Shown here: piece by piece, positions 23,085 to 30,655 of the stretch
Numbering within the stretch: the stretch's first letter is position 1
How the letters are laid out: every line of letters starts with the position of its first letter
Source of the DNA: an uncultured Eubacteriales bacterium
GTDB lineage: Bacteria; Bacillota; Clostridia; Oscillospirales; Oscillospiraceae
DNA: 33,518 nt
Assembly: GCA_900321275.1 (NCBI GenBank)
Contig: ONVI01000032.1
Location: forward strand, 1-33,518
Direction: 5' to 3'
Position numbers and translations under genes: made by a program
The notes under the pieces: generated by a model
Seen by the model: the letters and a program-made list of their open reading frames with translations, nothing else
Told to the model about the DNA's origin: nothing
Database searches by the model: none

Positions 23085-24761
23085 TCACGCGATCATCGTC
23101 AGCTGCGGGACATAGACGCTGTCCTCCCACGCGCCGACAAAGTAGCTGAACTGCTGCTCGGTCAGATACTCGTCGTAAGAGGTCGGCTCATAGCGGTAGC
23201 CGTCGCGGGCATGGTAATAACCGTCATTCGGCTGACCGTCGAAGTAGGTGAAGACAGACTCGGAGGGGACGAGCCCGTCCCCCGTGACGCTGTTGAGGAC
23301 ATACGCGGAATGGCCCGCGCCGCCGGAGCCCTCGTTGAGTACGGTGCCGTCCGTGCGGAGCAGATAGCGGTCACGCGCGGAAGAACACGCGATTTGGACA
23401 GGCTGCCCGTTTACCAGCGTGTCGATCTCATAGATCACGCCGTTGGAGTTGTTGCCGTCGCCCATGCCCGCGATAATCAGCTCAGGCGTGCCGTCGCCGT
23501 TGAGATCCTGCAGAGCATAGCCCGCGTGATTGCTGTAGGTAATGTATTCGGAGATGCCCCTCTCGTAAGCGAAGGCAGGGTCGGCGACACCGTTTGTATA
23601 TGCGTAATAGTAATTGGACAGCACGGGGCCATAGGCGGTCACATAGTCATCCACATAGATCATGGCGGGCGAGGTGGTGGCGCTGCCGCCGGGACCGTCA
23701 AAGCGGGCCTGAATGCTCCAGCCGTCAAAGCTTACGGGCACGTTGCTCACAGCCAGGGTGTCCTGTTCCAGCTCCTGAAGCTGGAGGCCGGGGTTTGCCT
23801 GCATGGCCTGCCGGAGATCGCAGAGCTGCCCCTGCGGGCTGGTGAAGAGCCAGGTGAGGCTTGAAGCGTTGTCTGCATGGGCGATGAACCAGGTCTTGCC
23901 GCCCGCCGCGATCGACTCACTGGTGGGATTTTTGGTGATGGTCACAGGGCCGCTGCTCTGGGGCTGCGCATACTGCGGCGCCGCGGTGATCTGCGGCTGG
24001 ATGACCTGCGGCTGGGCGGTAATCTGCGGCTGCGGCGTGGGCTGTGCTTCAAGCTGCGTCCAGCTCAGGGAAATCTCTCCCTGCTCCTGTCCCGCGAAAG
24101 CCCGCTCCTCCGCGCTGTTGTATTCCTGCTCGGTGATGGGCGCGTCGCTGCCGTCATAGTAGTTCTTCATGGAGACGGTCTCGGTGGTATAGACTTCATC
24201 CATCGTGGCAAGCACCTGGAGCGTGATCTGACCGCGGTCGAGGCAGAAGCTCTTCTTCGAGGTAAGATAGTGGGCCGCGCCGTCGCGCGTCACGTCCTCG
24301 CAGACATAGGTCATGCGCCCGCTCACCGGATCGCGGTAGCCGGTCAGTCTGTCCTTGATGATATCCGGCCAGGCCTCGCCCTCGCCGGTGTTGTCCGGGC
24401 ATTGGACAAGGGCGGTACCCTGCTCGCTGACCTCCCAGCAGTTGACGTAGGTGTAGAGCCCCGAGCCCTGCAGGGACGCGGTCAGCACCTCAAGCCTGCC
24501 GTTGCGGTCAAGATCTGTGATGGCGTAATACCAGGTCTCGTATTCAAGCCCCTCCGGCAGCCAGATGCTGCGGCTGCGCTCAATGAGGGCGCGCTGGTCA
24601 CTCTCCGGCAGAACAGGGGAGGCCGGGGTCGGCGCGGGCGAGGCTGTCGGAACCTCCGTCGGCGCGGGCAGAGGCACCGTCTCTGCCTGTTTTGCCGCGC
24701 AGGCGCAAAGCAGCGCGCAGCAGAGCAGCAGGGAAAATATGATGATTATATTCTTCTTCAT
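23085..24761 (-). CDS. Large secreted lipoprotein with DxNxDG-type repeats
   Basis: Lipoprotein of 558 residues from ATG 24761, which follows GAGGAGG; the open frame extends further upstream, but those 76 residues have no ribosome site and hide the signal peptide. The signal MKKNIIIIFSLLLCCALLCAC has a lipobox ending LCAC with C21. Residues about 25-45 and 240-275 are Pro/Gln/Thr linkers (repeated PQITAQPQ-like units). Two calcium-binding-like strands, ITDLDRNGRLEVL and LQDLNGDGTPELII, mark two similar halves, as in FG-GAP or VCBS-like secreted proteins. A middle Ig-like stretch has SLTWLFTSPQGQ and GPGGSATTSPAMIYV. It probably binds or senses something at the cell surface; I do not assign a function. 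The gene is a single unit with a promoter at 24865-24892. Confidence 0.83.
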   Translation of the reverse strand: MKKNIIIIFSLLLCCALLCACAAKQAETVPLPAPTEVPTASPAPTPASPVLPESDQRALIERSRSIWLPEGLEYETWYYAITDLDRNGRLEVLTASLQGSGLYTYVNCWEVSEQGTALVQCPDNTGEGEAWPDIIKDRLTGYRDPVSGRMTYVCEDVTRDGAAHYLTSKKSFCLDRGQITLQVLATMDEVYTTETVSMKNYYDGSDAPITEQEYNSAEERAFAGQEQGEISLSWTQLEAQPTPQPQITAQPQVIQPQITAAPQYAQPQSSGPVTITKNPTSESIAAGGKTWFIAHADNASSLTWLFTSPQGQLCDLRQAMQANPGLQLQELEQDTLAVSNVPVSFDGWSIQARFDGPGGSATTSPAMIYVDDYVTAYGPVLSNYYYAYTNGVADPAFAYERGISEYITYSNHAGYALQDLNGDGTPELIIAGMGDGNNSNGVIYEIDTLVNGQPVQIACSSARDRYLLRTDGTVLNEGSGGAGHSAYVLNSVTGDGLVPSESVFTYFDGQPNDGYYHARDGYRYEPTSYDEYLTEQQFSYFVGAWEDSVYVPQLTMIA

Positions 24762-24812
24762 GGGAATCCTCCTCGTGATTGACGTTCTATGCGGATATGA
24801 CGTTATCTTATG

Positions 24813-24826
24813 CCGAAATGTTTCGG
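24813..24826. other. Dyad in the lipoprotein leader
   Basis: CCGAAA-TG-TTTCGG, a 6-base inverted repeat about 50 bases upstream of the lipoprotein ATG. Too short to call a terminator; possible operator. Confidence 0.35.
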
Positions 24827-24864
24827 AAATGAATCTTTTCCCCGGCTTTTCCGTTTGGCTTTTC

Positions 24865-24892
24865 ATTATAACATGTTCTTTGCAAAAGGCAA
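24865..24892 (-). promoter_or_regulatory. Promoter of the large lipoprotein gene
   Basis: Minus-strand TTGCCT (24892-24887), 16-base spacer, perfect TATAAT (24870-24865). It shares the 373-base gap 24762-25134 with the divergent cstA promoter; nothing coding is evident in the gap. Confidence 0.6.
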
Positions 24893-25038
24893 GCACGCGT
24901 TCAAAAAAGCCATCCCCGCCCCGTTTTCTACCCTGTCTGCCCGTCTTGTCGGTTTTCATCGGATTGTCCGGACAGTGCCCGTTTTTCACAATTAATCGAT
25001 TTCGTTATAATATCTGAAAAAAGAATTGTATTAAGCAC

Positions 25039-25067
25039 TTGATTTTTTTGTAGTATTGTACTAATAT
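25039..25067 (+). promoter_or_regulatory. cstA promoter with overlapping dyad
   Basis: TTGATT (25039-25044), 17-base spacer, TAATAT (25062-25067). TAGTA-TTG-TACTA (25051-25063) lies within the spacer and touches the -10 box, a position suited to a repressor. Leader about 60 bases. Confidence 0.6.
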
Positions 25068-25134
25068 AGGCGCAAGGGATATGAACATTTTGTGAATACC
25101 CGGAATCATTAACTTCTGTTAGGAGGAAGAAACA

Positions 25135-26604
25135 ATGGTAAGCTTTTTCGCATGTTTTGCAATCCTTGTCTGCGGCTATTTCTTCTATGGCAAGTTCGTA
25201 GACAGCGTCTTCAATCCTGACGACCGCGAGACTCCCGCTGTCGCCATTAACGACGGTATCGACTATGTCGTGCTGCCCCAGTGGAAGCTGTTCATGATTC
25301 AGCTTCTGAATATCGCGGGCCTCGGCCCCATCTTCGGCGCTCTGTCCGGCGCCATGTGGGGACCTGTGGTTTTCCTGTGGATCACCTTCGGTACTGTTTT
25401 CGCCGGCGCTGTTCATGACTACTTTGCCGGCATGCTGTCCGAGCGCAACAACGGCGCCTCCATCTCCGAGGTCACCGGCATCTACCTCGGCGGCACGATG
25501 AAGAACGTCATGCGCGTCTTCTCCGTCATCCTGCTGATCATGGTCGGCACCGTCTTCGCCGTCGGCCCCGCCGGCCTGCTTGTCACCCTGTTCAAGAACA
25601 GCGGCGTCGAGAGCGGTATCGTCCTCAAGCCCGCCTTCTGGCTCGCGATCATCCTGATCTACTACTTCATCGCGACCTTCATCTCCGTTGACAAGGTCAT
25701 CGGCAAGATTTACCCCCTGTTCGGCATCTGCCTGATCGTCATGGCTGTCGGCGTTGCTTTCGGCACCGTCGTCCACGGCGGCATCCCCGAGATCTTCGCC
25801 AACTTCACCAACATGCACCCCAAGGGAACCCCGATCTGGGCCTTCATGTTCATCACCGTCGCCTGCGGCGCTATCTCCGGCTTCCATGCCACCCAGTCTC
25901 CTCTGATGGCCCGCTGCCTGAAGTCTGAGCGCCAGGGCCACTTCGTGTTCTACGGCGCCATGGTCGCCGAAGGCATCATCGCCCTGATCTGGGCCGCCGC
26001 CGGCGTGACCCTGCTCGGCGTCGACAAACTCTCCGAGATGGGCGGCGGCAACGCCAACTCCGTCTACACCATCTGCACCATGACCATGGGCAAGATCGGC
26101 ATCATCCTCGCCATGCTCGGCGTTATCGCCTGCCCCATCACCTCCGGCGATACCGCGTTCCGCTCCGCCCGTCTGACCCTCGCCGACTGGTTCAAGCTCG
26201 ACATGGGCAACTGGAAGACCCGTCTGGCCCTCTGCGTCCCCGTGCTTGGCATCGGCGCCATCCTCGGCTTCGGCAACACCCTCGGCTTCATCGACTACCA
26301 GATCATCTGGCGTTACTTCTCCTGGTCCAACCAGACCCTCGCCATGATCGTTCTGTGGGCGGGCGCGATGTACCTGGCCCAGAACAAGCGCAACTACTGG
26401 ATCTGCGCCGTCCCCGCCACCTTCATGAGCGCCGTCTCCTGCACCTACTTCATGATGGCCGGCGAGTGCATGGGCCTTATCGAGCTCTTCAAGAACAACA
26501 AGACGATCGGCTACCCCGTCGGCCTTATCTTCGCCGCCGGCTGCCTCGCCCTGTTCCTGACCAAGGCCAAGAGGGCTGTCGCCCAGGCTGCAAAGGTCGC
26601 GTAA
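25135..26604 (+). CDS. cstA: CstA-family carbon starvation / peptide or pyruvate transporter
   Basis: Polytopic inner-membrane transporter of 489 residues, the short CstA form (E. coli CstA and BtsT have about 700). Family marks are the N-terminal YFFYGKFVDSVFNPDD, QLLNIAGLGPIFGALSGAMWGP, FGTVFAGAVHDYFAGMLSERNNGASISE, FHATQSPLMARCL and CPITSGDTAFRSARLTLADW. CstA proteins carry peptides, and relatives BtsT and YjiY-type take up pyruvate; which applies here is open. The ATG follows TTAGGAGGAAGAAAC, a strong ribosome site. Codons end in C to a striking degree across most of the gene, suggesting high expression. The gene has its own promoter and terminator and is not tied to a two-component system in this window. 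Confidence 0.92.
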   Translation: MVSFFACFAILVCGYFFYGKFVDSVFNPDDRETPAVAINDGIDYVVLPQWKLFMIQLLNIAGLGPIFGALSGAMWGPVVFLWITFGTVFAGAVHDYFAGMLSERNNGASISEVTGIYLGGTMKNVMRVFSVILLIMVGTVFAVGPAGLLVTLFKNSGVESGIVLKPAFWLAIILIYYFIATFISVDKVIGKIYPLFGICLIVMAVGVAFGTVVHGGIPEIFANFTNMHPKGTPIWAFMFITVACGAISGFHATQSPLMARCLKSERQGHFVFYGAMVAEGIIALIWAAAGVTLLGVDKLSEMGGGNANSVYTICTMTMGKIGIILAMLGVIACPITSGDTAFRSARLTLADWFKLDMGNWKTRLALCVPVLGIGAILGFGNTLGFIDYQIIWRYFSWSNQTLAMIVLWAGAMYLAQNKRNYWICAVPATFMSAVSCTYFMMAGECMGLIELFKNNKTIGYPVGLIFAAGCLALFLTKAKRAVAQAAKVA

Positions 26605-26645
26605 TTCTGACCTGTGCCCAAGCGCAATACAAAAACATAATCCTC

Positions 26646-26675
26646 GGGCCTGTGAAAAGCTCTTTTCACAGGCCC
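26646..26675 (+). terminator. cstA terminator
   Basis: 14-bp stem (26646-26659 with 26662-26675), tight loop, followed by TTTTGTTTGG, 42 bases after the cstA stop. Confidence 0.88.
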
Positions 26676-26691
26676 TTTTGTTTGGTATAAT
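26663..26691 (+). promoter_or_regulatory. Possible extended -10 promoter for the MoxR cluster
   Basis: TGGTATAAT (TG-n plus TATAAT at 26686-26691) with a weak TTTTCA at 26663-26668, overlapping the cstA terminator. The leader to 26877 is about 180 bases and contains the repeat at 26726. Confidence 0.45.
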
Positions 26692-26725
26692 ACATGTCGC
26701 GGACAGCCCGCATTGACTCCACATC

Positions 26726-26838
26726 GTAGGGGCGATTCACGAATCGCCCGGCGGTGCAGGCTGCGCTTTCCGTGTTCGCCCGGGCGAATGCGTAAAACCG
26801 CGGTCACCCCGCGCGGGCCGTTCGTGAACGGCCCCTAC
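26726..26838. repeat. MITE-like element with terminal inverted repeats
   Basis: 113 bases. The ends GTAGGGGC...GCCC (26726-26749) and GGGC...GCCCCTAC (26815-26838) are inverted copies with 4 mismatches in 24, and each end folds on itself (GGGCGATTC-AC-GAATCGCCC and GGGCCGTTC-GT-GAACGGCCC). A third perfect palindrome, TTCGCCCGGGCGAA, is at 26775-26788. The mismatches between ends are compensated inside each hairpin. From memory this GTAGGGGC-type repeat is widespread in Oscillospiraceae genomes. No transposase is nearby. Confidence 0.72.
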
Positions 26839-26876
26839 GGAGATCTCTTCACTCTTAGAATACAGGAGGCAACCCC

Positions 26877-27893
26877 ATGATCTTCTCCCCATCCCCCATC
26901 GGGAAGAAAACGCTCGATGAGGAAAGCTTAAAAAAAGATTATAAGGCATGTCGCAAATTCGGCCCCTGCGGGGTCGGAGAGCTGGCGCTGTATCTGGGCG
27001 GGCGCTTTCTGGACAGGCGCTACTACGTCCCCTGGAAGGAAGTCAAGCGCGTGTTCAAGCGCGTCGCCATGAGTCAGGGCGGCTTTACCGGCAAGGGCAT
27101 GTTCGGCTCGATGGCCTTTCTGGTCGTGCAGCTCGGCGGCGGGACTGAGAAGGAATGCCCCTTCAAATTTGAGGCCGACGTCGACCGGCTGCTTGCCTGC
27201 GTGGAGCAGGAGCACCCCGACATCCCCACGCACAGCGTCAAGGCGCAGAACAAGCTTGCGAAGGCGGAAGCCGAAGAGGAGGCACGCTATCTCAAGGAGC
27301 TCTCGCCGGACGCGGACGCCGCGGTCAGAAAGCTCACGGAGGACCGCGATTATCTGGAGATCCGCCCCTCGCTCTGTGACGCGCTGGTCAATACCGCCAA
27401 GCAGAAGCGCGTTGTTGACAATCTCTCCCCGATGCACCGCATAATCGGCGCAGCGCTCGGCTTTCTCGGCATTGCCGCCGCGCTGTACGGCGTATACGGC
27501 CTGATTGTCGGCTCCCCTTATGCGCTGTATTTCATCATCGGGGGCGGCGCAGCCTTCTTTATGGCGCTGTCCAGCAACACCTTCCCCGGCAAATACAACA
27601 GCAAAAAGTACGCGCAGCTTCAGTGGCAGGGCGCCGTCTCCGCCATGCGCGATTATCTGAAGGGCCGCCCGTCCGTCGACGTGCCGCCCCAATACGCGCA
27701 CCCCGTCGTGCTCACACGCATGATCCGTGTGCTGCGTGAGGGCCGCGCACAGTCCTCCGGCGAGGCGCTGGACGTCGTCAAGCAGGATCTGCGCGCCCTC
27801 AACTCCTCCGTCAAGGTCTCCCAGAAGGAATACGACGAGGTGGTAGCGGTCAAGCCCCTCTTCCTCGTCTGCGATTATCAGAATGAGATCTGA
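26877..27893 (+). CDS. Two-helix membrane protein of unknown function, first gene of MoxR cluster
   Basis: Protein of 338 residues with three parts. Residues about 30-110 have a pattern like a small membrane-associated beta domain (LYLGGRFLDRRYYVPWKEVKRVFKRV, then SMAFLVVQLGG), similar in feel to bacterial PH-like domains. Residues 120-185 are a charged helical stretch (KAEAEEEARYLKEL). Two hydrophobic helices stand at about 188-210 and 214-234, and the remaining 100 residues are soluble. I recognise no named family. AGGAGG lies 7 bases before the ATG. It is followed 14 bases later by the MoxR gene, so it is probably part of the same complex, perhaps its membrane partner or target. Confidence 0.85.
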   Translation: MIFSPSPIGKKTLDEESLKKDYKACRKFGPCGVGELALYLGGRFLDRRYYVPWKEVKRVFKRVAMSQGGFTGKGMFGSMAFLVVQLGGGTEKECPFKFEADVDRLLACVEQEHPDIPTHSVKAQNKLAKAEAEEEARYLKELSPDADAAVRKLTEDRDYLEIRPSLCDALVNTAKQKRVVDNLSPMHRIIGAALGFLGIAAALYGVYGLIVGSPYALYFIIGGGAAFFMALSSNTFPGKYNSKKYAQLQWQGAVSAMRDYLKGRPSVDVPPQYAHPVVLTRMIRVLREGRAQSSGEALDVVKQDLRALNSSVKVSQKEYDEVVAVKPLFLVCDYQNEI

Positions 27894-27907
27894 AAAGGAT
27901 AACAACC

Positions 27908-28831
27908 ATGGAACAGATACTTTCTTTTCTTGAATCCGAGGGCGTGGACAAGACCCTGCTCGACGGGGTGCGCGCCTTCCGCGCAAAGTACCCGACCGAG
28001 GCAGAAAGCGCCCCCCGCGTCCCGAATCCCGAATATTATTACTACGGCATAAAGACCTGGGAGCTGGCACTGGCCGCGATTCTGGCGGGAAAGAACCTCC
28101 TGCTGGCCGGGCCCAAGGCCACCGGCAAGAACGTGCTGAGCGAAAACCTCGGCGCGCTGTTCGGCCGCCCGGTCTGGAACGTCTCCTTCCATATCAATAC
28201 CGACGCCGCCTATCTGGTCGGCACCGACACCTACGACGGAAACCGCGTCACCTTCCGCCCCGGGCCGATCTGGCTCTGCGCGGCGAAGGGCGGCTTTGGC
28301 ATCCTCGACGAGATCAACATGGCGAAGAACGAAGCCCTCGCCGTGCTGCACGCGGCGCTTGACTTCCGCCGCAGCCTGGACGTGGCGGGCTATGAGAAGA
28401 TCGACCTGCGCCCCGAGACGCGCTTCATCGCCACGATGAACTACGGCTACGCCGGGACGCGCGATCTGAACGAGGCCTTGACGAGCCGCTTCGCGGTGCT
28501 GGATATGCCGGTCATCTCCGAGGAGAATCTGCAAAAGCTCATCTCCCGCCGCTATCCCGCCATCAGCGTCAAGATCCGCGATCAGCTTGTGAAGCTCTAC
28601 GGAGAGCTGGAGCGCAAGGCCGAGAGCGCCGAGATTTCCGACTCCGCCCTCGACCTCCGCGGCCTGCTGGACGCCATCGCGCTTATGGAGCAGGGGCTCC
28701 GCTCCGGCGACGCGCTGGACATGTGCATCGTCAACAAGAGCTTTGACGCATACGAGCGCGGGCTGATCCGCGACGTGATCAGCGCCCGCATTCCCGCCGA
28801 CCTCACGCGCGGCGACGTATTTGTGAAATGA
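27908..28831 (+). CDS. MoxR-family AAA+ ATPase
   Basis: Hexameric AAA+ ATPase of 307 residues that uses ATP to remodel or activate protein partners. Walker A is GPKATGKN (68-75), an unusual but MoxR-like form ending in N instead of T/S; Walker B is GILDEIN (131-137); sensor 1 is ATMN (175-178); the arginine finger is likely R194 in LTSRF. The MoxR-type insert around VAGYEKIDLRP is present. Its C-terminus overlaps the VWA protein start by 4 bases (ATGA), the arrangement of RavA/ViaA and other MoxR-VWA pairs. A GAAAAGGAT sequence precedes the ATG. Substrate is unknown. Confidence 0.9.
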   Translation: MEQILSFLESEGVDKTLLDGVRAFRAKYPTEAESAPRVPNPEYYYYGIKTWELALAAILAGKNLLLAGPKATGKNVLSENLGALFGRPVWNVSFHINTDAAYLVGTDTYDGNRVTFRPGPIWLCAAKGGFGILDEINMAKNEALAVLHAALDFRRSLDVAGYEKIDLRPETRFIATMNYGYAGTRDLNEALTSRFAVLDMPVISEENLQKLISRRYPAISVKIRDQLVKLYGELERKAESAEISDSALDLRGLLDAIALMEQGLRSGDALDMCIVNKSFDAYERGLIRDVISARIPADLTRGDVFVK

Positions 28832-30552
28832 TTAAGAAACAGTATTCGGGCTCTGCGCGCAGGGCCCGGAACATCATCTGGAACGCCGCGGGGCGCTACG
28901 ACTTCGATCCGCCCTTCATGGCCTTCTTTGCCAACGGTCATCCCGATCAGTATTTCAACATGGTTGCGGGGCTGGTTCAGAAATGGCTGGACATGCCGCG
29001 GCTGTGGGATTTTTTCCTCAGCTATGAGGGCGACCGCCGTTCCGACGAGTTTGACGATTACCTCTGGCTGGGGCTGGAAAACTGCGTCTATGAGAAGGAG
29101 CTGAAGGAGCGCCCGATCCTCGAGGCGCTGCGCCGCAAACGGGGCGAGCTGTTTTTCGTCGAGCAGCAGCAGATGTCCCGCCAGCAGATGGAATACCAGA
29201 GCATGCCGGTCTTCACCCAGCAGGAATACCGCTGGGCGAGCGTCTGCGGCAAGCGCCCTCCTCTGCTCACGCCGCGCGAAAACAAGATCGCCGAGGCGCT
29301 CCGGTTTTCAGGCGATCTGGACACCGACGGCGTGATCGCGGCCATGCGGAATTTTCTCCAGGGCTTTTTCCGCTTTACGCCCGGCGACGAAATTAGAATC
29401 CGCAAGGCCACGCCGCTCTCAAAGCTGCTTTTCAGGCACGAAACCAAACGCCGCGACCGGCTTCTGGTCCGTGCCGGCACCGGCGAGGGCGACCATGAAA
29501 AGGCGCGGCAGCAGCGGCATGCCGGGCTCGGCCGTCACGTCGGCCCCGGGCCGGAGGATGAGGCGTATATCCGCGCGGTCTTCGGCCGGTGCTGCCTCTC
29601 CGATCAGGAGATGCGCATCCTGGAAAATGAGCTCTGCGTCGGCGACGATGAGCTTTGCCGCCTCTGGGTCACGAAGGGCGAGTCGGTGGATACCGCCGAT
29701 AAAGACGCGCTGGAGGTGCGCGAAAGCGCCCGGCGTCAGCAAAAACGCAACGAGGCGTTTCTTGCGGAGCACGCCGCAATGGTCGAGGGCAGCGTCCGCG
29801 CGCTCTCCACCCGGATCGAGACCATCTTTTCCTCATACTTCAAGCATCTGCCGGAGGCCGCAAAAGCCGGGCGCATCCGGCCGGAAGCCGCCTGGCGTCT
29901 GCCGGTGCTGGACGACGCCATGGTCTTCCTCAAAAACGGCGAGGATACGGAGCCGGAGCTCTGCGTCGACCTGCTGCTGGACGCCTCGCAGTCGCGCATG
30001 CACTCGCAGGAAGTGCTGTCCGCCGAGGGCTTCATCATCGCCAAAAGCCTTGCAAAGCTGCACATCCCCGTGCGGGTCAGTGCGTTTCGCAGCATCCGAA
30101 GCTATACGGTGCTGGAAATTCTCAAGGACCGGAAGCAGGCGGACTGCCGCGGACTGCTGCGCTACTTTGCGGGCGGCTGGAACCGCGACGGCCTGGCGGT
30201 TGAAACGCTCGGACGGCTGGACGATGATGACGCCATGCGCGGCAAACAACGCATCCTGCTTGTGCTGACCGACGGCAGCCCCAATGATTCCACGCCGCTT
30301 CCTTCCTCCGGCCTGTTGATGGAGCGCGAGTACGAGGGCGAGGCGGCGGTCAAATCCGCGCAGGAGGCAGTCAAGCGTCTGCGCGAAAAGGGCGTGCGCG
30401 TCGGCGCGGTCTTCCACGGCAACAGCTCCCATCTGGAGAACATACACCGCATCTACGGTCACGCCTACGTGCGCATCCAGAAGGCCAACCAGCTCGCCCA
30501 GGGCGTGAGTGATCTTTTGCTCATGCTGCTGCGTGAGATGCGAACGGACTGA
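28828..30552 (+). CDS. VWA-domain protein, MoxR partner (CoxE/ViaA-like)
   Basis: Cytosolic protein of 574 residues with a C-terminal von Willebrand A domain from about 370. The metal site is D385-A-S-Q-S389 (DxSxS), with D453/G454 in WNRDG as the third-loop analogue and TDGSPND (481-487) supplying the last aspartate. The N-terminal 360 residues are helical, with a basic GHEK-rich loop (about 216-240) that looks flexible. MoxR-VWA pairs are known to act as metal-insertion or complex-assembly chaperones, and the VWA part recruits the client. It overlaps the MoxR gene by 4 bases and ends 95 bases before the next promoter. The client is not visible here. Confidence 0.88.
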   Translation: MIKKQYSGSARRARNIIWNAAGRYDFDPPFMAFFANGHPDQYFNMVAGLVQKWLDMPRLWDFFLSYEGDRRSDEFDDYLWLGLENCVYEKELKERPILEALRRKRGELFFVEQQQMSRQQMEYQSMPVFTQQEYRWASVCGKRPPLLTPRENKIAEALRFSGDLDTDGVIAAMRNFLQGFFRFTPGDEIRIRKATPLSKLLFRHETKRRDRLLVRAGTGEGDHEKARQQRHAGLGRHVGPGPEDEAYIRAVFGRCCLSDQEMRILENELCVGDDELCRLWVTKGESVDTADKDALEVRESARRQQKRNEAFLAEHAAMVEGSVRALSTRIETIFSSYFKHLPEAAKAGRIRPEAAWRLPVLDDAMVFLKNGEDTEPELCVDLLLDASQSRMHSQEVLSAEGFIIAKSLAKLHIPVRVSAFRSIRSYTVLEILKDRKQADCRGLLRYFAGGWNRDGLAVETLGRLDDDDAMRGKQRILLVLTDGSPNDSTPLPSSGLLMEREYEGEAAVKSAQEAVKRLREKGVRVGAVFHGNSSHLENIHRIYGHAYVRIQKANQLAQGVSDLLLMLLREMRTD

Positions 30553-30590
30553 TCCCCTTCGCCCTATCCGTCAATTTTCGGAAAAACTCC

Positions 30591-30619
30591 TTGCGTCAGA
30601 ACAAAGGGAATATTATAAT
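30591..30619 (+). promoter_or_regulatory. Promoter of the CbxX-type ATPase
   Basis: TTGCGT (30591-30596), 17-base spacer, perfect TATAAT (30614-30619); leader about 30 bases with AAGGAG. It gives the fourth gene of the cluster independent expression. Confidence 0.75.
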
Positions 30620-30655
30620 AACCAAGTATGCTAACATATAAAGGAGATGTCCGCC

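Noticed and set aside
24762-24989. 76-residue N-terminal extension of the large lipoprotein
   Set aside because: It would bury the lipoprotein signal and covers the promoter TATAAT at 24865-24870.
24928-26724. 598-residue open frame on the minus strand
   Set aside because: Antisense to cstA; low-complexity Asp/Gly/Glu/His composition typical of the complement of a C-ending-codon gene.
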